Source: Hydrogenophaga sp. PAMC20947 (GTDB taxonomy: Bacteria > Pseudomonadota > Gammaproteobacteria > Burkholderiales > Burkholderiaceae_C). Taken from it: a DNA stretch of 64,000 nucleotides. The position numbers were made by a program, and so were the translations under genes. The notes beneath the pieces are model-generated. The model was not told where the DNA came from and did not search any database. It saw only the letters and a list, made by a program, of their open reading frames with translations. Location: assembly GCF_004795855.1 (NCBI RefSeq), contig NZ_CP039252.1:4340001-4404000 (forward strand), read 5' to 3'. Below, piece after piece: positions 1-9,414 of the stretch; the first letter of the stretch is position 1, and each line of letters begins with the position of its first letter.

Positions 1-74
1 AGTACCGTGAGAAAAGAGCGCATCAGGTTGCGCCGGATCGAGCGCAACGCGAGCAAGAGTGTGTTGAGCCACAT
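1..74 (-). CDS. ABC transporter permease, MacB/FtsX type (N-terminal fragment)
   Basis: The reverse strand opens with an ATG at 74 and reads MWLNTLLLALRSIRRNLMRS before leaving the window. This is the usual start of a MacB-type permease: a short cytoplasmic segment, a basic patch and then the first membrane helix. It begins 2 bp after the stop of the ATPase gene, so it is the third gene of the efflux operon. By family it would export a macrolide, peptide or lipid through the adaptor and outer-membrane channel encoded upstream. Only about 24 residues are visible, so the call leans on operon context. Confidence 0.7.
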   Translation of the reverse strand, partial: MWLNTLLLALRSIRRNLMRSFLTV

Positions 75-76
75 GG

Positions 77-988
77 TCAGCCCGCTCCCATGACCGTCGC
101 TTCATGCCCCGGCTGGAGCCCGACGGGGTCCGGGTTGCGCTCGTCACTTTCCACGACGCCGTCCACAAAGCGCACGATGCGCCGCGCGTAGGCCGCCATC
201 TCGGCCTCGTGCGTGACCATCAGCACCGTGATGCCCTGGTCGGTGTTCAGGTGCCAGAGCAGGTCCATGATTTCCTTGCTGCGGTGGGTGTCGAGGTTGC
301 CCGTGGGTTCGTCCGCCAGCAACACGGCAGGCTCGGTGACGATGGCCCGGGCGATGGCCACGCGTTGTTGTTGTCCGCCTGAGAGTTCGCCTGGCGTGTG
401 GTGTTCCCATCCTTTGAGGCCGACCTGTTCCAGCGCACGCGCAGCCATGGCGTGGCGCTGGGCTGCAGGCTCGCCCCGGTAGATCAAAGGCAGTTCCACG
501 TTTTCCTGGGCTGAGGTGCGGGCCAGCAAGTTAAAACCCTGGAAGACGAATCCGAGGTAGCGCCGGCGCAGGCGGGCCCGTTCGTCACGACTGAGCGACT
601 GCACCTCCACACCCTCGAATTCGTAGGTGCCCGTGGTCGGCGTATCGAGACAGCCCAACGTGTTCATGGCGGTGGACTTGCCCGAGCCGCTGGGGCCCAT
701 GATGGCGACAAAATCACCTTTCTGAATATCGAGGTCCACCCCCTTGAGTGCCTGGAAAGCCGTCTCGCCCGTGCCATACACCTTGGTGACGCCGCGCAGG
801 CGGATGAGGGGGGGCTGGCCCCCACGCTCCGCCGCTTCGCGGGTCGCTGCCCCCCGAGGGGGCTGATCCGGCTTGGGGCGGCCCTGCGCCGGATCGAAGG
901 CCCCCACGCTGTCCTGATGCGCAGGGTCCGATGTTTCGGCCCCGGTGGCCGGCAGCGGTGGTGTGTGAGGACCTGACCCCGTGCTCAT
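77..988 (-). CDS. ABC transporter ATP-binding protein, MacB/LolD type, with repeat-encoded N-terminal extension
   Basis: This is the ATPase of a tripartite efflux system. Walker A (GPSGSGKST) is at residues 98-106, the LSGGQ signature at 202-206 and Walker B (VLLADEP) near 222-228, the MacB/LolD arrangement. The start ATG overlaps the adaptor stop as ATGA, so translation is coupled. LolD-type ATPases normally begin a few residues before the [12 protein letters not shown] segment; here about 60 extra Pro/Gly/Ala/Arg-rich residues come first. Roughly residues 27-63 of that extension are encoded by an intergenic-type palindromic repeat (800-916). No in-frame ATG or GTG after the repeat was found that would remove it. 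The permease follows at 74. Confidence 0.9.
   Translation of the reverse strand: MSTGSGPHTPPLPATGAETSDPAHQDSVGAFDPAQGRPKPDQPPRGAATREAAERGGQPPLIRLRGVTKVYGTGETAFQALKGVDLDIQKGDFVAIMGPSGSGKSTAMNTLGCLDTPTTGTYEFEGVEVQSLSRDERARLRRRYLGFVFQGFNLLARTSAQENVELPLIYRGEPAAQRHAMAARALEQVGLKGWEHHTPGELSGGQQQRVAIARAIVTEPAVLLADEPTGNLDTHRSKEIMDLLWHLNTDQGITVLMVTHEAEMAAYARRIVRFVDGVVESDERNPDPVGLQPGHEATVMGAG
800..916 (-). repeat. Family A palindromic repeat, inside the ABC ATPase reading frame
   Basis: In gene-sense orientation it runs AGCGTGGGGGCC, GGCCGCCCCAAGCC, CCCCCTCGGGGGGCAGCGAC, then GCGGCGGAGCGTGGGGGCC. The same blocks occur in the same order at 63812-63917 after the thioesterase gene. CCCCC-TC-GGGGG forms a strong hairpin. 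The copy starts about 70 nt after the MacA-like stop codon. Confidence 0.85.
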
Positions 989-2295
989 GATGCGCTGCCG
1001 GCGGTGCGCTGATCGGTGATGACGGCCATGCCAAGCGTCAGATTGTCGCCGCTGACCTCGGTCAGGCGGCCGTCGCTGATGCCGGTCTGCACGGACACGG
1101 TCACGGGCTGGCCGTCGCGCAAGATCCAGATCTGGCGCGTGCCCGGTGCTTTGCTCTCGGTGCCCGCTGTTTTGGTGGCGTTGCCGCGCGAGGGGCGGGG
1201 CATCATTTTGGAAAGAATGCCACCACCCGACGCTGTGCTGCTGGCAGCGGTCGAGGTCGGCGTGAAGCGCAGCGCCGTGTTGGGCACCAGGAGCACGTCG
1301 TCGCGCTCGGTGGCCACGATGGTGGCCACGGCGGTCATGCCGGGACGCAGGCTGAGGTCGCTGTTGTCCACGTCCAGTGTGGCCACGTAGGTGACCACGT
1401 TGTTGGTGGTGGTCGATCCGAACGCCACGCGCCGGATGGTGGCCGGGAACCGGCGCGAGGGATAGGCGCTGACGGTGAAGGTGGCCTTCTGATCCACTTT
1501 CACCGAGCCCACGTCGGCCTCGTCCACGCTGGCCTCCAACTGCAGCTGGGCGAGGTTCTCGGCGACCGAAAACAGGGTCACGGCCTGCAGCGATGCGGCC
1601 ACTGCGTTGCCGGGGTCGACCGAGCGGCTGAGCACCACGCCATCGATGGGCGACCGGATGGACGCCTTGGTGAGGTTGGTTTCGTCGGTGGACAGGGTGG
1701 CGCGCGCGACCGCCACGTTGGCGTTGGCGCTGGCCTCGTTGGCCACGGCGCGTGCGAGCGCGGCGCGGGCGGTGTCGAGCTCGGTGGCCGAGGGCACTTT
1801 GCCGCCCGAGAGCCGGGCGACTTCTTCAAAGCGCGCCAAAGAGGATTGGGCTTCGGTCACGGTGGCCTTGTTCTGTGCCAAGGCGGCCTGGGCTGCGGCC
1901 AACGAAGCGCGTGACCGGTTGACCTGATCCACGAATTTAGACGTGTCCAGCTCCACCATGACCTGGCCGGTTTTCACCCGGTCGTTCACGTCGACCAGCA
2001 CCCGCTGTACCGTCCCCGACAGCTCGCTGCCAACGTTGACCGATCGGGTGGGCTGCAGGGTGCCATTGGCCGATACGGTCAGCGTGATGTTGCCTTTGCG
2101 CAGCTCGGTGGTGACGTAGGCGGGCGCTGCCTTGCTGGCGTTTTGGGTTTGCCAGTAATAGAGCCCTGCGCCCAGGAGCACCAGGATCAGGAGGCCGATC
2201 CAGAGTGAGCTGCGCTGCCACCAGCGGGGCGGCTTGTCCTCGCCCAGCAGGGTTTGCAGGTCGGTGGGTTGGGCATTGGTGGTTTTGGAGCTCAT
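985..2295 (-). CDS. Efflux RND/ABC periplasmic adaptor subunit, MacA-like (HlyD family)
   Basis: A 436-residue membrane fusion protein that would bridge the inner-membrane ABC pump to the outer-membrane channel. One N-terminal membrane helix lies near residues 30-48. A barrel-sandwich/lipoyl half follows (VSANGTLQPTRSVNVGSELS), then a long alanine-rich coiled-coil hairpin around 125-225, the second lipoyl half (SIRSPIDGVVLSRSVDPGNA) and beta-barrel/proximal domains. The C-terminal region has a low-complexity Ser/Thr/Ala insert near 345-360. It lies 59 bp after the channel gene and overlaps the ATPase start by 4 bp. This is the canonical MacA architecture; the substrate cannot be inferred. Confidence 0.92.
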   Translation of the reverse strand: MSSKTTNAQPTDLQTLLGEDKPPRWWQRSSLWIGLLILVLLGAGLYYWQTQNASKAAPAYVTTELRKGNITLTVSANGTLQPTRSVNVGSELSGTVQRVLVDVNDRVKTGQVMVELDTSKFVDQVNRSRASLAAAQAALAQNKATVTEAQSSLARFEEVARLSGGKVPSATELDTARAALARAVANEASANANVAVARATLSTDETNLTKASIRSPIDGVVLSRSVDPGNAVAASLQAVTLFSVAENLAQLQLEASVDEADVGSVKVDQKATFTVSAYPSRRFPATIRRVAFGSTTTNNVVTYVATLDVDNSDLSLRPGMTAVATIVATERDDVLLVPNTALRFTPTSTAASSTASGGGILSKMMPRPSRGNATKTAGTESKAPGTRQIWILRDGQPVTVSVQTGISDGRLTEVSGDNLTLGMAVITDQRTAGSAS

Positions 2296-2354
2296 GGCGT
2301 GACGACGGGTGAGGGGTGTGTTCAGGCAGGAGGGGCGGCGCGGCCGAGAGGTGA

Positions 2355-3827
2355 TCAGCGCTTGGCGGTTGCGTTCGGGGTGTCGCTGTTGGCATCGGGC
2401 GTCCAGCCACCCCCCAGCGACTTGTACAGGCGCACATGATCGGTGCTCAGGCTGGCCTGGGCGGTGGCCACACTGTCTTGTGTGGACAAGAGGGATCGCT
2501 GGGTGGTCAAGACGGTTGCAAAATCGATCAGACCGCTGGTGTAGCGCTGGCGGGCCAGCTCGTCGGCCTGGGCGGCTGCGGTGGTGGCGGCCTGCAAGCG
2601 GGCCAGACGCTCGGCGTCGCCCTGAATCGCGACCAGCGCGTCTTCCACTTCTTGCAAGGCGGTGAGTACCACGCCCTCGTACGTGGCCAGCGTTTTCTCC
2701 ATGGCAGCTTGTTGCGCGCGAACCTGGGCCCGCGCCGCGCCGCCATCAAAAATGGACGCTGATACGCCGGCCAGCAGCGACTTGACCAGCGAGGCGCTGT
2801 TGGTGAGGCTGCCCAGGGTCAAGGCTGAAAGACCCAGAGAGCCCGACAGCTGAAAGCTGGGGTAGCGGGCGGCATCGGCCATCGCCACCCGCGCCAGGGC
2901 GGCGCGCACGTTGTACTCGGCCGCGCGCACGTCCGGGCGCTGGCGCAGTGTGTCGGTGGGGAATGCGAGGGCCAGGTCTGCAGGCGCTGGCGGCACAGGC
3001 TTGGCCTGTGACAGGGCTGCATTCACTTGCCCTGGCGCTTGACCGGTGAGCACCGCCAGAGCGTTCAACGCCTGGCTTACGCTGGTTTGCAAGGCGGGTA
3101 TCTGCGCGCTGGTCTGCTCCATGGCACCGACCGCTTGCGCCACGTCGAGCGAAGAGGCCAGACCGGCCTGGGCCCGCCAGCGGGTGATTTGCACGGTGTC
3201 GCTTTGGGTGTCGAGGTTGGTGCGGGCAATGGCCAGGCGGCTTTGCAGCCCGCGCAGGTTGATATAGCCAGTCGCCACTTCGGCCGCGAGCGACACCTGG
3301 GTGTCGGCCAGGCTGGCGGCGGAGGCCTGGGCGTCGGCCTCGGTTGCATCGACGGCGGCGCGGTTGCCGCCAAAAATGTCGGGCTCCCAACTCGCGTCAA
3401 ATCCGGCGCTGAACGAATTGCTGGCGTCATTGCTGCCCGACTGGCTGCGTTGCGCCGAACCCGATGCGCTCAATGACGGGCCGAGACCCGCCTGTTGCAC
3501 CTTGATCAGTGCCCGCGCTTGGCGCAGGGCAGCCTGGGCGCTCTTCACACTGGTGTTGGCCTGCAGCGCCTGGCCGACCAGCGCGGACAGTTGTGCATCC
3601 TGAAAACGCGTCCACCAGGTGGTGATGTCGGTAGCCGATGTGCTCGCTGATGCCGAGGACCACTGCGTGGGCACTGACGCCAGGGCCATGCCGGGGTTTG
3701 CCGGCAGTGCGCTGGCGCAGGCGCCGAGTGCCAGAGGCAAAGCGAGGGACAAGGCGCTCGGCCACCAACGCCACGCGCCTGACCGAGGCGATGAATCGGG
3801 AAAGCGGTCGGTGCGGGGCGGAGTCAT
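2355..3827 (-). CDS. Outer-membrane efflux lipoprotein, NodT/TolC family
   Basis: A 490-residue outer-membrane factor with an N-terminal signal ending in a lipobox (LALGACASAL), so probably lipid-anchored as NodT/OprM proteins are. The rest carries the duplicated OEP helical domains (TSVKSAQAALRQARALI and GLIDFATVLTTQRSLLSTQDS). It is the first gene of the minus-strand efflux operon, so the order is channel-adaptor-ATPase-permease. The upstream gap to the MscS gene is about 100 bp and probably holds the promoter, although no convincing -35/-10 was identified. Confidence 0.92.
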   Translation of the reverse strand: MTPPRTDRFPDSSPRSGAWRWWPSALSLALPLALGACASALPANPGMALASVPTQWSSASASTSATDITTWWTRFQDAQLSALVGQALQANTSVKSAQAALRQARALIKVQQAGLGPSLSASGSAQRSQSGSNDASNSFSAGFDASWEPDIFGGNRAAVDATEADAQASAASLADTQVSLAAEVATGYINLRGLQSRLAIARTNLDTQSDTVQITRWRAQAGLASSLDVAQAVGAMEQTSAQIPALQTSVSQALNALAVLTGQAPGQVNAALSQAKPVPPAPADLALAFPTDTLRQRPDVRAAEYNVRAALARVAMADAARYPSFQLSGSLGLSALTLGSLTNSASLVKSLLAGVSASIFDGGAARAQVRAQQAAMEKTLATYEGVVLTALQEVEDALVAIQGDAERLARLQAATTAAAQADELARQRYTSGLIDFATVLTTQRSLLSTQDSVATAQASLSTDHVRLYKSLGGGWTPDANSDTPNATAKR

Positions 3828-3927
3828 GGTCGTGGAGGGGGCTGATCAGGGTTAACCCCATTATGGACAGCCAGAGCGTCGCCTTTGCAAGCCTCGTGTG
3901 AACCGCGTGTAAAGCTGGCGCTTTCTT

Positions 3928-5049
3928 TCAGCCCCCTTCGGGCTCGCTGACGGCGTCCGGCGCTTCTGCAGGGCCGCCGTTTGCGAGATGCAAGGTCTGG
4001 GTCGGGAATGCGATTTCGGCCCCGTGGCCCTCGATGATTCGCCCGATGGTGAGCAGCACGTCTTGTTTGATCCCGTGGAACAGCACCCAGTTGCGCGTCC
4101 GGGTGAAGGTGTAGATCATGATGTCGAGCGAGCTGGCCGCAAATGCGTTGAAGTTGACGATCAGGGTCTGGGTGTTGTCGATGTCCTTGTGCTGCTCCAG
4201 CATGGTCCGGATATCGGTCACGATGGCCTCGACCTGTGCGAAGTCGTCGTAGCGGATGCCCACGGTTTCCTTGAGGCGGCGGTGGGTCATGCGCGAGGGG
4301 TTTTCCACCACGATGGTCGTGAACACAGCGTTGGGCACATAGATCGGGTTCTTGTTGAATGCCCGAACGCGGGTGTGGCGCCAGCTGATGTATTCCACCG
4401 TGCCCTCGATGCTTTTGTCGGGTGAGCGAATCCAGTCGCCAACACTGAAGGGGCGGTCGAGGTAGATCGTGAGGCCGCCGAAGAAGTTGGCCAGCAAATC
4501 TTTGGCGGCCAGGCCTACTGCGAGACCCCCCACGCCGCCCAGCGCCAGCAGAGCGCCCACATTCAAGCCCAGGTTGTGCGCCACGGTGATGGCCGAGACG
4601 ATGACCACCACCAGCCGCCCCAGCTTGCTCAGCGCGTAGACGGTGGTCACGTCAAACTCCTGGCCGGCTTCGCGACCTCGCTCAATGGTGGACAGGGTCA
4701 GCTGCTGGAAAAAGTGCCAGAAAAACCATGCCACGGCCAGCACCACCGCCACGTTGCGTGCCTGAAAAACCTCTTCTGCCATGTCCAGCTCAGGCCAATG
4801 GGCTTGAAGCACCCGGGCGATCCAGGCGAGTGCCACGATGCCGATGATGAGGTGGACCGGCTTGCGGGCGGCCTGGATCAAGGCCTCGTCCCAGTGGGTA
4901 TGGGTCCGTTTGGCGAGCTTTTCAAACTGGTTGAACACCAGTCGGGCCACCTGGGTGATCACGAAGGCCAGCACCACGATGGCCAGCACCATGGCCAGCC
5001 ATGCCTCAATGCCGAAGGTCTGGATGAAAAATTCGCGTACCGCTTGCAT
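3928..5049 (-). CDS. Mechanosensitive ion channel, MscS family
   Basis: A 373-residue inner-membrane channel that would open under hypoosmotic tension. Hydrophobic segments lie near residues 14-36, 63-82, 97-117 and 144-163. The Gly/Ala-rich pore helix is at about 166-192 (GGVGGLAVGLAAKDLLANFF), followed by the MscS beta domain (LDRPFSVGDWI, GTVEYISWRHTRVRAFN). The extra N-terminal helices place it in the medium-length MscS-like class rather than in minimal E. coli MscS. It sits alone on the minus strand, 24 bp downstream of the AMP nucleosidase stop, and may be cotranscribed with it. Confidence 0.93.
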   Translation of the reverse strand: MQAVREFFIQTFGIEAWLAMVLAIVVLAFVITQVARLVFNQFEKLAKRTHTHWDEALIQAARKPVHLIIGIVALAWIARVLQAHWPELDMAEEVFQARNVAVVLAVAWFFWHFFQQLTLSTIERGREAGQEFDVTTVYALSKLGRLVVVIVSAITVAHNLGLNVGALLALGGVGGLAVGLAAKDLLANFFGGLTIYLDRPFSVGDWIRSPDKSIEGTVEYISWRHTRVRAFNKNPIYVPNAVFTTIVVENPSRMTHRRLKETVGIRYDDFAQVEAIVTDIRTMLEQHKDIDNTQTLIVNFNAFAASSLDIMIYTFTRTRNWVLFHGIKQDVLLTIGRIIEGHGAEIAFPTQTLHLANGGPAEAPDAVSEPEGG

Positions 5050-5073
5050 ATCTCAAATACCCGTCATTAGAAA

Positions 5074-6561
5074 TTACTGGAAGGCCACTTCGGCAAAGCT
5101 GCGCAGCTTGCGGCTGTGCAGCTGCCCTGCACCGCCCCCGCGCAGAAGTTCAACAGCGCGAATGCCAATGCGCAGATGCTGGTCGACCCGCTCCCGGTAG
5201 AAATGGTTTGCCATGCCGGGCAGTTTGATCTCTCCGTGCAGCGGCTTGTCGCTCACGCAGAGCAGCGTGCCGTAGGGCACGCGAAACCGGAAACCATTGG
5301 CCGCGATGGTCGCGCTTTCCATGTCGAGTGCGACCGCGCGCGATTGCGAGAAGCGGCGTTGGGGCGTGTTGTCGGGCAGGAGCTCCCAGTTGCGGTTGTC
5401 GGTGCTGGCGACCGTGCCGGTGCGCATGATGCGCTTGAGCTCCTGCGCAGGCACGCCAGTGACATCGGCCACCGCGGCTTCCAGCGCCACCTGAATCTCG
5501 GCCAGCGCCGGGATCGGAACCCACAAAGGCAGCTCTTCGTCGAGCACATGGTCTTCCCGCACGTAGGCGTGGGCCAGCACATAGTCGCCCAACTGCTGGC
5601 TGTTGCGCAGGCCGGCGCAGTGGCCCAGCATCAGCCAGGCGTGCGGCCGCAAGACGGCGATGTGGTCGGTGATGGTTTTGGCATTGGCTGGGCCCACTCC
5701 GATGTTCACCATGGTGATGCCGCTGCGGTCCTTGCGCATCAGGTGGTAAGCCGGCATTTGTGGCAAGCGGGGGGGCGCCACCCCCAGCGCATCGATGGCC
5801 TGCGCTGGCAAACCGCTGCGGCGCATGACCAGGTTGCCGGGCTCGATGAACGCGGTGTATTCGCTGTCGGGATTGGCCATCTCGGCGCGCCCCAGCTTGA
5901 TGAACTCGTCGATGTAAAACTGGTAGTTGGTGAACAGCACAAAATTCTGGAACCATTCGGGCGCGGTGCCGGTGTAGTGGCGCAAGCGCTGCAGCGAATA
6001 GTCCACCCGCGGCGCAGTGAACAGCGCCAGCGGCTGGGCTTCACCCGAGCGGGGAACGTGGGTGCCGTTGGCGATGCCGTCGTCCATGGCGGTCAGGTCG
6101 GGCAGGTCAAAGACATCGCGCATCAGGGCGCGGCGATTGGCGGTGAGCTGGCCCTCGATGTGGTCGTGCTCGGCAAAGGAAAAGTGGATTGGAATCGGTT
6201 GTGTGCTGGTGCCCACTTCCAGTTCTCCGCCATGGTTGGTGAGCAACAGCTGAAACTGGTCCAGCAAATAGTCGCTGTACAGGTCGGGCCGTGTGATCGT
6301 GGTCTCGAACCGGCCGGGGCCGGCGACAAAGCCGTAGCTCAGCCGGCCCGATCCCCGGTGCGAGACACTGTGGGTGTGCAGTCGCACAAACGGGTAGCAG
6401 GCGCGCACGCGGATTTGCTCAACGTCTGTCCCACTCACAAACTCGCGCATGGCGGCGCGCAGGTGGTCCACGCTGCGCTGGTAGATCTTCTGGACCTGCG
6501 CCAGAGCCGCCGCTGCGTCGGTGTAGAAAGCGGGCGCTGTAAAGTCAGGGGTTTTGTGCAT
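5074..6561 (-). CDS. amn: AMP nucleosidase
   Basis: The family hydrolyses AMP to adenine and ribose 5-phosphate. The protein has the N-terminal AMP-nucleosidase domain (GSGRLSYGFVAGPGRFETTITRPDLY) and the C-terminal phosphorylase-like domain (LMLGHCAGLRNSQQLGDYVL, ALDMESATIAANGF, LCVSDKPLHGEIK). At about 495 residues it fits the E. coli enzyme (about 480). The ATG at 6561 is preferred; a TTG at 6579 is in frame, but neither has a strong ribosome binding site. It diverges from the MgtC-like gene with about 50 bp between start codons, so both promoters share that space. Confidence 0.95.
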   Translation of the reverse strand: MHKTPDFTAPAFYTDAAAALAQVQKIYQRSVDHLRAAMREFVSGTDVEQIRVRACYPFVRLHTHSVSHRGSGRLSYGFVAGPGRFETTITRPDLYSDYLLDQFQLLLTNHGGELEVGTSTQPIPIHFSFAEHDHIEGQLTANRRALMRDVFDLPDLTAMDDGIANGTHVPRSGEAQPLALFTAPRVDYSLQRLRHYTGTAPEWFQNFVLFTNYQFYIDEFIKLGRAEMANPDSEYTAFIEPGNLVMRRSGLPAQAIDALGVAPPRLPQMPAYHLMRKDRSGITMVNIGVGPANAKTITDHIAVLRPHAWLMLGHCAGLRNSQQLGDYVLAHAYVREDHVLDEELPLWVPIPALAEIQVALEAAVADVTGVPAQELKRIMRTGTVASTDNRNWELLPDNTPQRRFSQSRAVALDMESATIAANGFRFRVPYGTLLCVSDKPLHGEIKLPGMANHFYRERVDQHLRIGIRAVELLRGGGAGQLHSRKLRSFAEVAFQ

Positions 6562-6611
6562 GGGGTCTATTGTGACCAAGCCTCATGACATCCGATCACC
6601 CAAGGATATCG

Positions 6612-7913
6612 ATGCTGAATCCGGTGTCAGCGCTCAGTCCCGTCCCCTTCAGTCTGCAGGGCGCCCTGGCCGTTCTGGTCACTGCGCTGGGCTGCGGGTT
6701 GCTGATCGGGATCGAACGGGAGCGGCGCAAGGGCATAGGCCCGGGTCGGGCGTTGGCTGGGTTGCGGAGCTTTTCGATCACCTGTGTGACCGGGGCCGTG
6801 GCGGCATTGACGCCATTTCCTGGCTTGGTCGTGACCGGCGCTGTGATGGTGGTCGCGCTGTCGGTTGTGGCCCACCTGCGCAATCGGTCGGATGATCCGG
6901 GCACCACCACCGAAATTGCACTCTTCCTGACCTATCTCATTGGTGTCCTGTGCGTCTGGAGCCTGCCGCTGGCAGCGGCCTTGGCGGTGGGCCTGACCGC
7001 CTTGCTGGCAGGTCGAGAGCCCTTGCACCGGTTTGCCCACCATTGGCTGCGCCAGGGGGAGGTTCGCGACGGCATCATCCTCGCGGCCCTGGTGTTGATG
7101 GCCCTGCCGCTGGTTCCCAACCGGCCGTTCTGGGGTCCAGTGCTCAACCCCTATGTCATCGTGCAACTGCTGGCATTGCTGCTGGCGGTTCAGTCACTGG
7201 CGCACCTGTGCCGGCGCCTGCTGCGTGCCCGGGAAGCCGTGGCATTTTCGGCTTTGGCGTCCGGCTTTGTGTCGAGCACCGCGACGATTGCCACCCTGGG
7301 GCTGGCCGCTCGTGAAGGCCGCTCCAGCCCGCGCCTGATGGCGGGCGGCGGGCTGATGTCCTGTGTGTCGACCCAGGCGCAGCTGTTGCTGGTGGCGCTG
7401 GCGGTGCAGCCCGCATGGTTGTCGGTGTTGTGGCTGCCGGCTTTGATGGGCGGGCTGATGGCGGCTGGGTGGGGCTGGTGGCTGGTGCGGGGAGCGCCGC
7501 CTGAGCCGTCGGACGGTGTGGTGTCCAGCCCCGGCGTCAAAGGGTTGCCTGGCGCCGGCGATGACCGCATGTTCAGCCTGTGGGGTGCCGCCGCGGTAGC
7601 GGCCCTGCTGGCGGGCATCCAGGTGGTGGTCCATGCGTTCGACCTTTGGCTGGGACAGGCGGGTCTCCTGGTGGGGACCCTGCTGGCGTCGATCGCCGAC
7701 CTGCACGCTGCGCTGGCTGCTGTCTTTGCTTCTTCGGGCCCGGTGCTGTCCGATGGTTCGGTCTGGCCGGTCATGTTGGCGTTGTCGGTGCACGCCGGCA
7801 GCAAGAGCCTCACCGCCGGTCTGGTGGGTGGTTGGGCTTATTTGCGCTGGCTGGCGCCCGGGCTCTGGCTGCACACAGCGCTGGCTGTGGGGTTGCTGTA
7901 CGGGTTGAGGTAA
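6612..7913 (+). CDS. MgtC/SapB family membrane protein with DUF4010 domain
   Basis: About 433 residues, almost all hydrophobic. The N-terminal part carries the MgtC signature (GCGLLIGIERERRKG, ALAGLRSFSITCVTGA). The C-terminal half matches the DUF4010 type (FVSSTATIATLGLAAREG, LSVHAGSKSLTAGLVGGW). The ATG at 6612 is chosen over 6585 because AAGGA lies 5 bases upstream. MgtC-type proteins are linked to Mg2+ limitation and acid survival, but the transported species of the DUF4010 branch is not established. It is a single gene facing away from amn. Confidence 0.88.
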   Translation: MLNPVSALSPVPFSLQGALAVLVTALGCGLLIGIERERRKGIGPGRALAGLRSFSITCVTGAVAALTPFPGLVVTGAVMVVALSVVAHLRNRSDDPGTTTEIALFLTYLIGVLCVWSLPLAAALAVGLTALLAGREPLHRFAHHWLRQGEVRDGIILAALVLMALPLVPNRPFWGPVLNPYVIVQLLALLLAVQSLAHLCRRLLRAREAVAFSALASGFVSSTATIATLGLAAREGRSSPRLMAGGGLMSCVSTQAQLLLVALAVQPAWLSVLWLPALMGGLMAAGWGWWLVRGAPPEPSDGVVSSPGVKGLPGAGDDRMFSLWGAAAVAALLAGIQVVVHAFDLWLGQAGLLVGTLLASIADLHAALAAVFASSGPVLSDGSVWPVMLALSVHAGSKSLTAGLVGGWAYLRWLAPGLWLHTALAVGLLYGLR

Positions 7914-7953
7914 CGCACCTCATCCGGCGGGCCTTGCCCGCCGCCGCGTCGCT

Positions 7954-9360
7954 TCAGCTTCGCACCGGTTCGCGCATGGTCACAAATTCTTCTGCCGCTG
8001 TCGGGTGGATGCCGATGGTGCTGTCGAAGACCGCCTTGGTGGCCCCCGCTTTCATGGCCACTGCAAAGCCCTGCACGATTTCGCCAGCGTCCGGGCCCAC
8101 CATGTGCAGGCCCACCACACAGTCGGTAGCGGTGTCGACGATGAGCTTCATCAAGGTGCGTTCGCTGCTGCCGGATAGCGTGTGGCGCAAGGCCTTGAAC
8201 TCGCTGCGGAACACGGTGATGGCACCGAATTCTTCCCGAGCCTTCTCCTCGCCAAATCCGACGGTGCCAATGTTGGGGTGGGTGAACACCGCGGTCGGGA
8301 TGAAGTTGTAGCTCATGTCGCGCGGCGCCTTGCCGGCGGCCGGGCCAAAGAGCTGATCCACCACGACCATGGCCTCGCCCAGCGCCACCGGTGTGAGCTG
8401 AACGCGGTTGGTGACATCGCCCACGGCATAAATGTGCGGCACATTGGTCTGGTAGCTGGCGTTGACCACCACTTCGCCCTGGCCGCCCTGGGCCACCCCC
8501 ACGGACTCCAGCCCCAGCCCTTTGACGTTGGGAACGCGCCCGGTGGCGTAGAGCACGGCGTCGACCGTGATCACATTGCCGCCTTCACACTCGACCTTCA
8601 AGCCTTCATCGGTTTTCTGGATGTCCACCACGTCGACATTCAAACGCAGGTCCACGCCGGACTTGATCATCTCGCCCGCCACAAAGTGGCGGACCTCGTT
8701 GTCAAAACCGCGCAGCACTTGCTCGCCGCGGTAAAGCTGGGTCACTGTCGAGCCGAGGCCATTGAAAATGGACGCAAACTCGCAGGCGATGTAGCCACCG
8801 CCCACCACGAGCAGGCGCTGAGGGAACGGCTCGAGGTCGAATACCTCATTGGAGGTGATGACGTGCTCGCGCCCCTTGAAGTGCGGTACGAAGGGCGTTC
8901 CGCCAGTGGCGATCAGGATGTTTTTTGCGGTGAAGTGCTGGTGGCCGGGGGTCCCGTCGACGTTCAGTGTGGCCAGGGTGATGGCATGCTCGCCGTCGAT
9001 GCGGGCAAAGCCATTGAAAACGGTCACGCCGGAGCCGCCGAGCAGGTTGCTGTAAACACCATTGAGTCGGCTGATTTCCTGGGCGCGGTTGGCTTTCAGC
9101 GTGCCCCAGTTGAGGGTGGGCGCCGGGCCTTCCCAGCCGAACCCGGCCGATTCGTGGAAGCTCTCGGCGTAGTGCGCTGCGTAGCTGTAGAGCTTCTTCG
9201 GGATACAGCCCACGTTGACGCAGGTGCCGCCCAGGCCATCGGTGCCCAATGTTTCAGCCAGCGCCACCCGGGCGCCGCGCTGCGCGGCCATGCGCGCGGC
9301 GCGCACGCCACCGCTGCCGCCACCAATGACGAAGAGATCGAAGTCGAAAGCTGAAGCCAT
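7954..9360 (-). CDS. gor: Glutathione-disulfide reductase
   Basis: A flavoprotein that regenerates GSH from GSSG with NADPH. The FAD-binding motif GGGSGG is at residues 13-18 and the redox-active disulfide GGTCVNVGCIPKK has Cys47 and Cys52. The NADPH-binding GGGYIACEFA segment lies mid-protein, and the C-terminal active-site His is in GIHPTAAEEF. The 468-residue length suits the family. The PKK after the second Cys and the lack of an N-terminal lipoyl or metal-binding domain argue for Gor over dihydrolipoamide dehydrogenase or MerA. It diverges from the SDR gene with only 54 bp between starts. Confidence 0.95.
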   Translation of the reverse strand: MASAFDFDLFVIGGGSGGVRAARMAAQRGARVALAETLGTDGLGGTCVNVGCIPKKLYSYAAHYAESFHESAGFGWEGPAPTLNWGTLKANRAQEISRLNGVYSNLLGGSGVTVFNGFARIDGEHAITLATLNVDGTPGHQHFTAKNILIATGGTPFVPHFKGREHVITSNEVFDLEPFPQRLLVVGGGYIACEFASIFNGLGSTVTQLYRGEQVLRGFDNEVRHFVAGEMIKSGVDLRLNVDVVDIQKTDEGLKVECEGGNVITVDAVLYATGRVPNVKGLGLESVGVAQGGQGEVVVNASYQTNVPHIYAVGDVTNRVQLTPVALGEAMVVVDQLFGPAAGKAPRDMSYNFIPTAVFTHPNIGTVGFGEEKAREEFGAITVFRSEFKALRHTLSGSSERTLMKLIVDTATDCVVGLHMVGPDAGEIVQGFAVAMKAGATKAVFDSTIGIHPTAAEEFVTMREPVRS

Positions 9361-9414
9361 GTCAAAAAGTCCTTGTGTGATGGGTTGATGTTAAGCCGGT
9401 CGCACAATTGCTGC

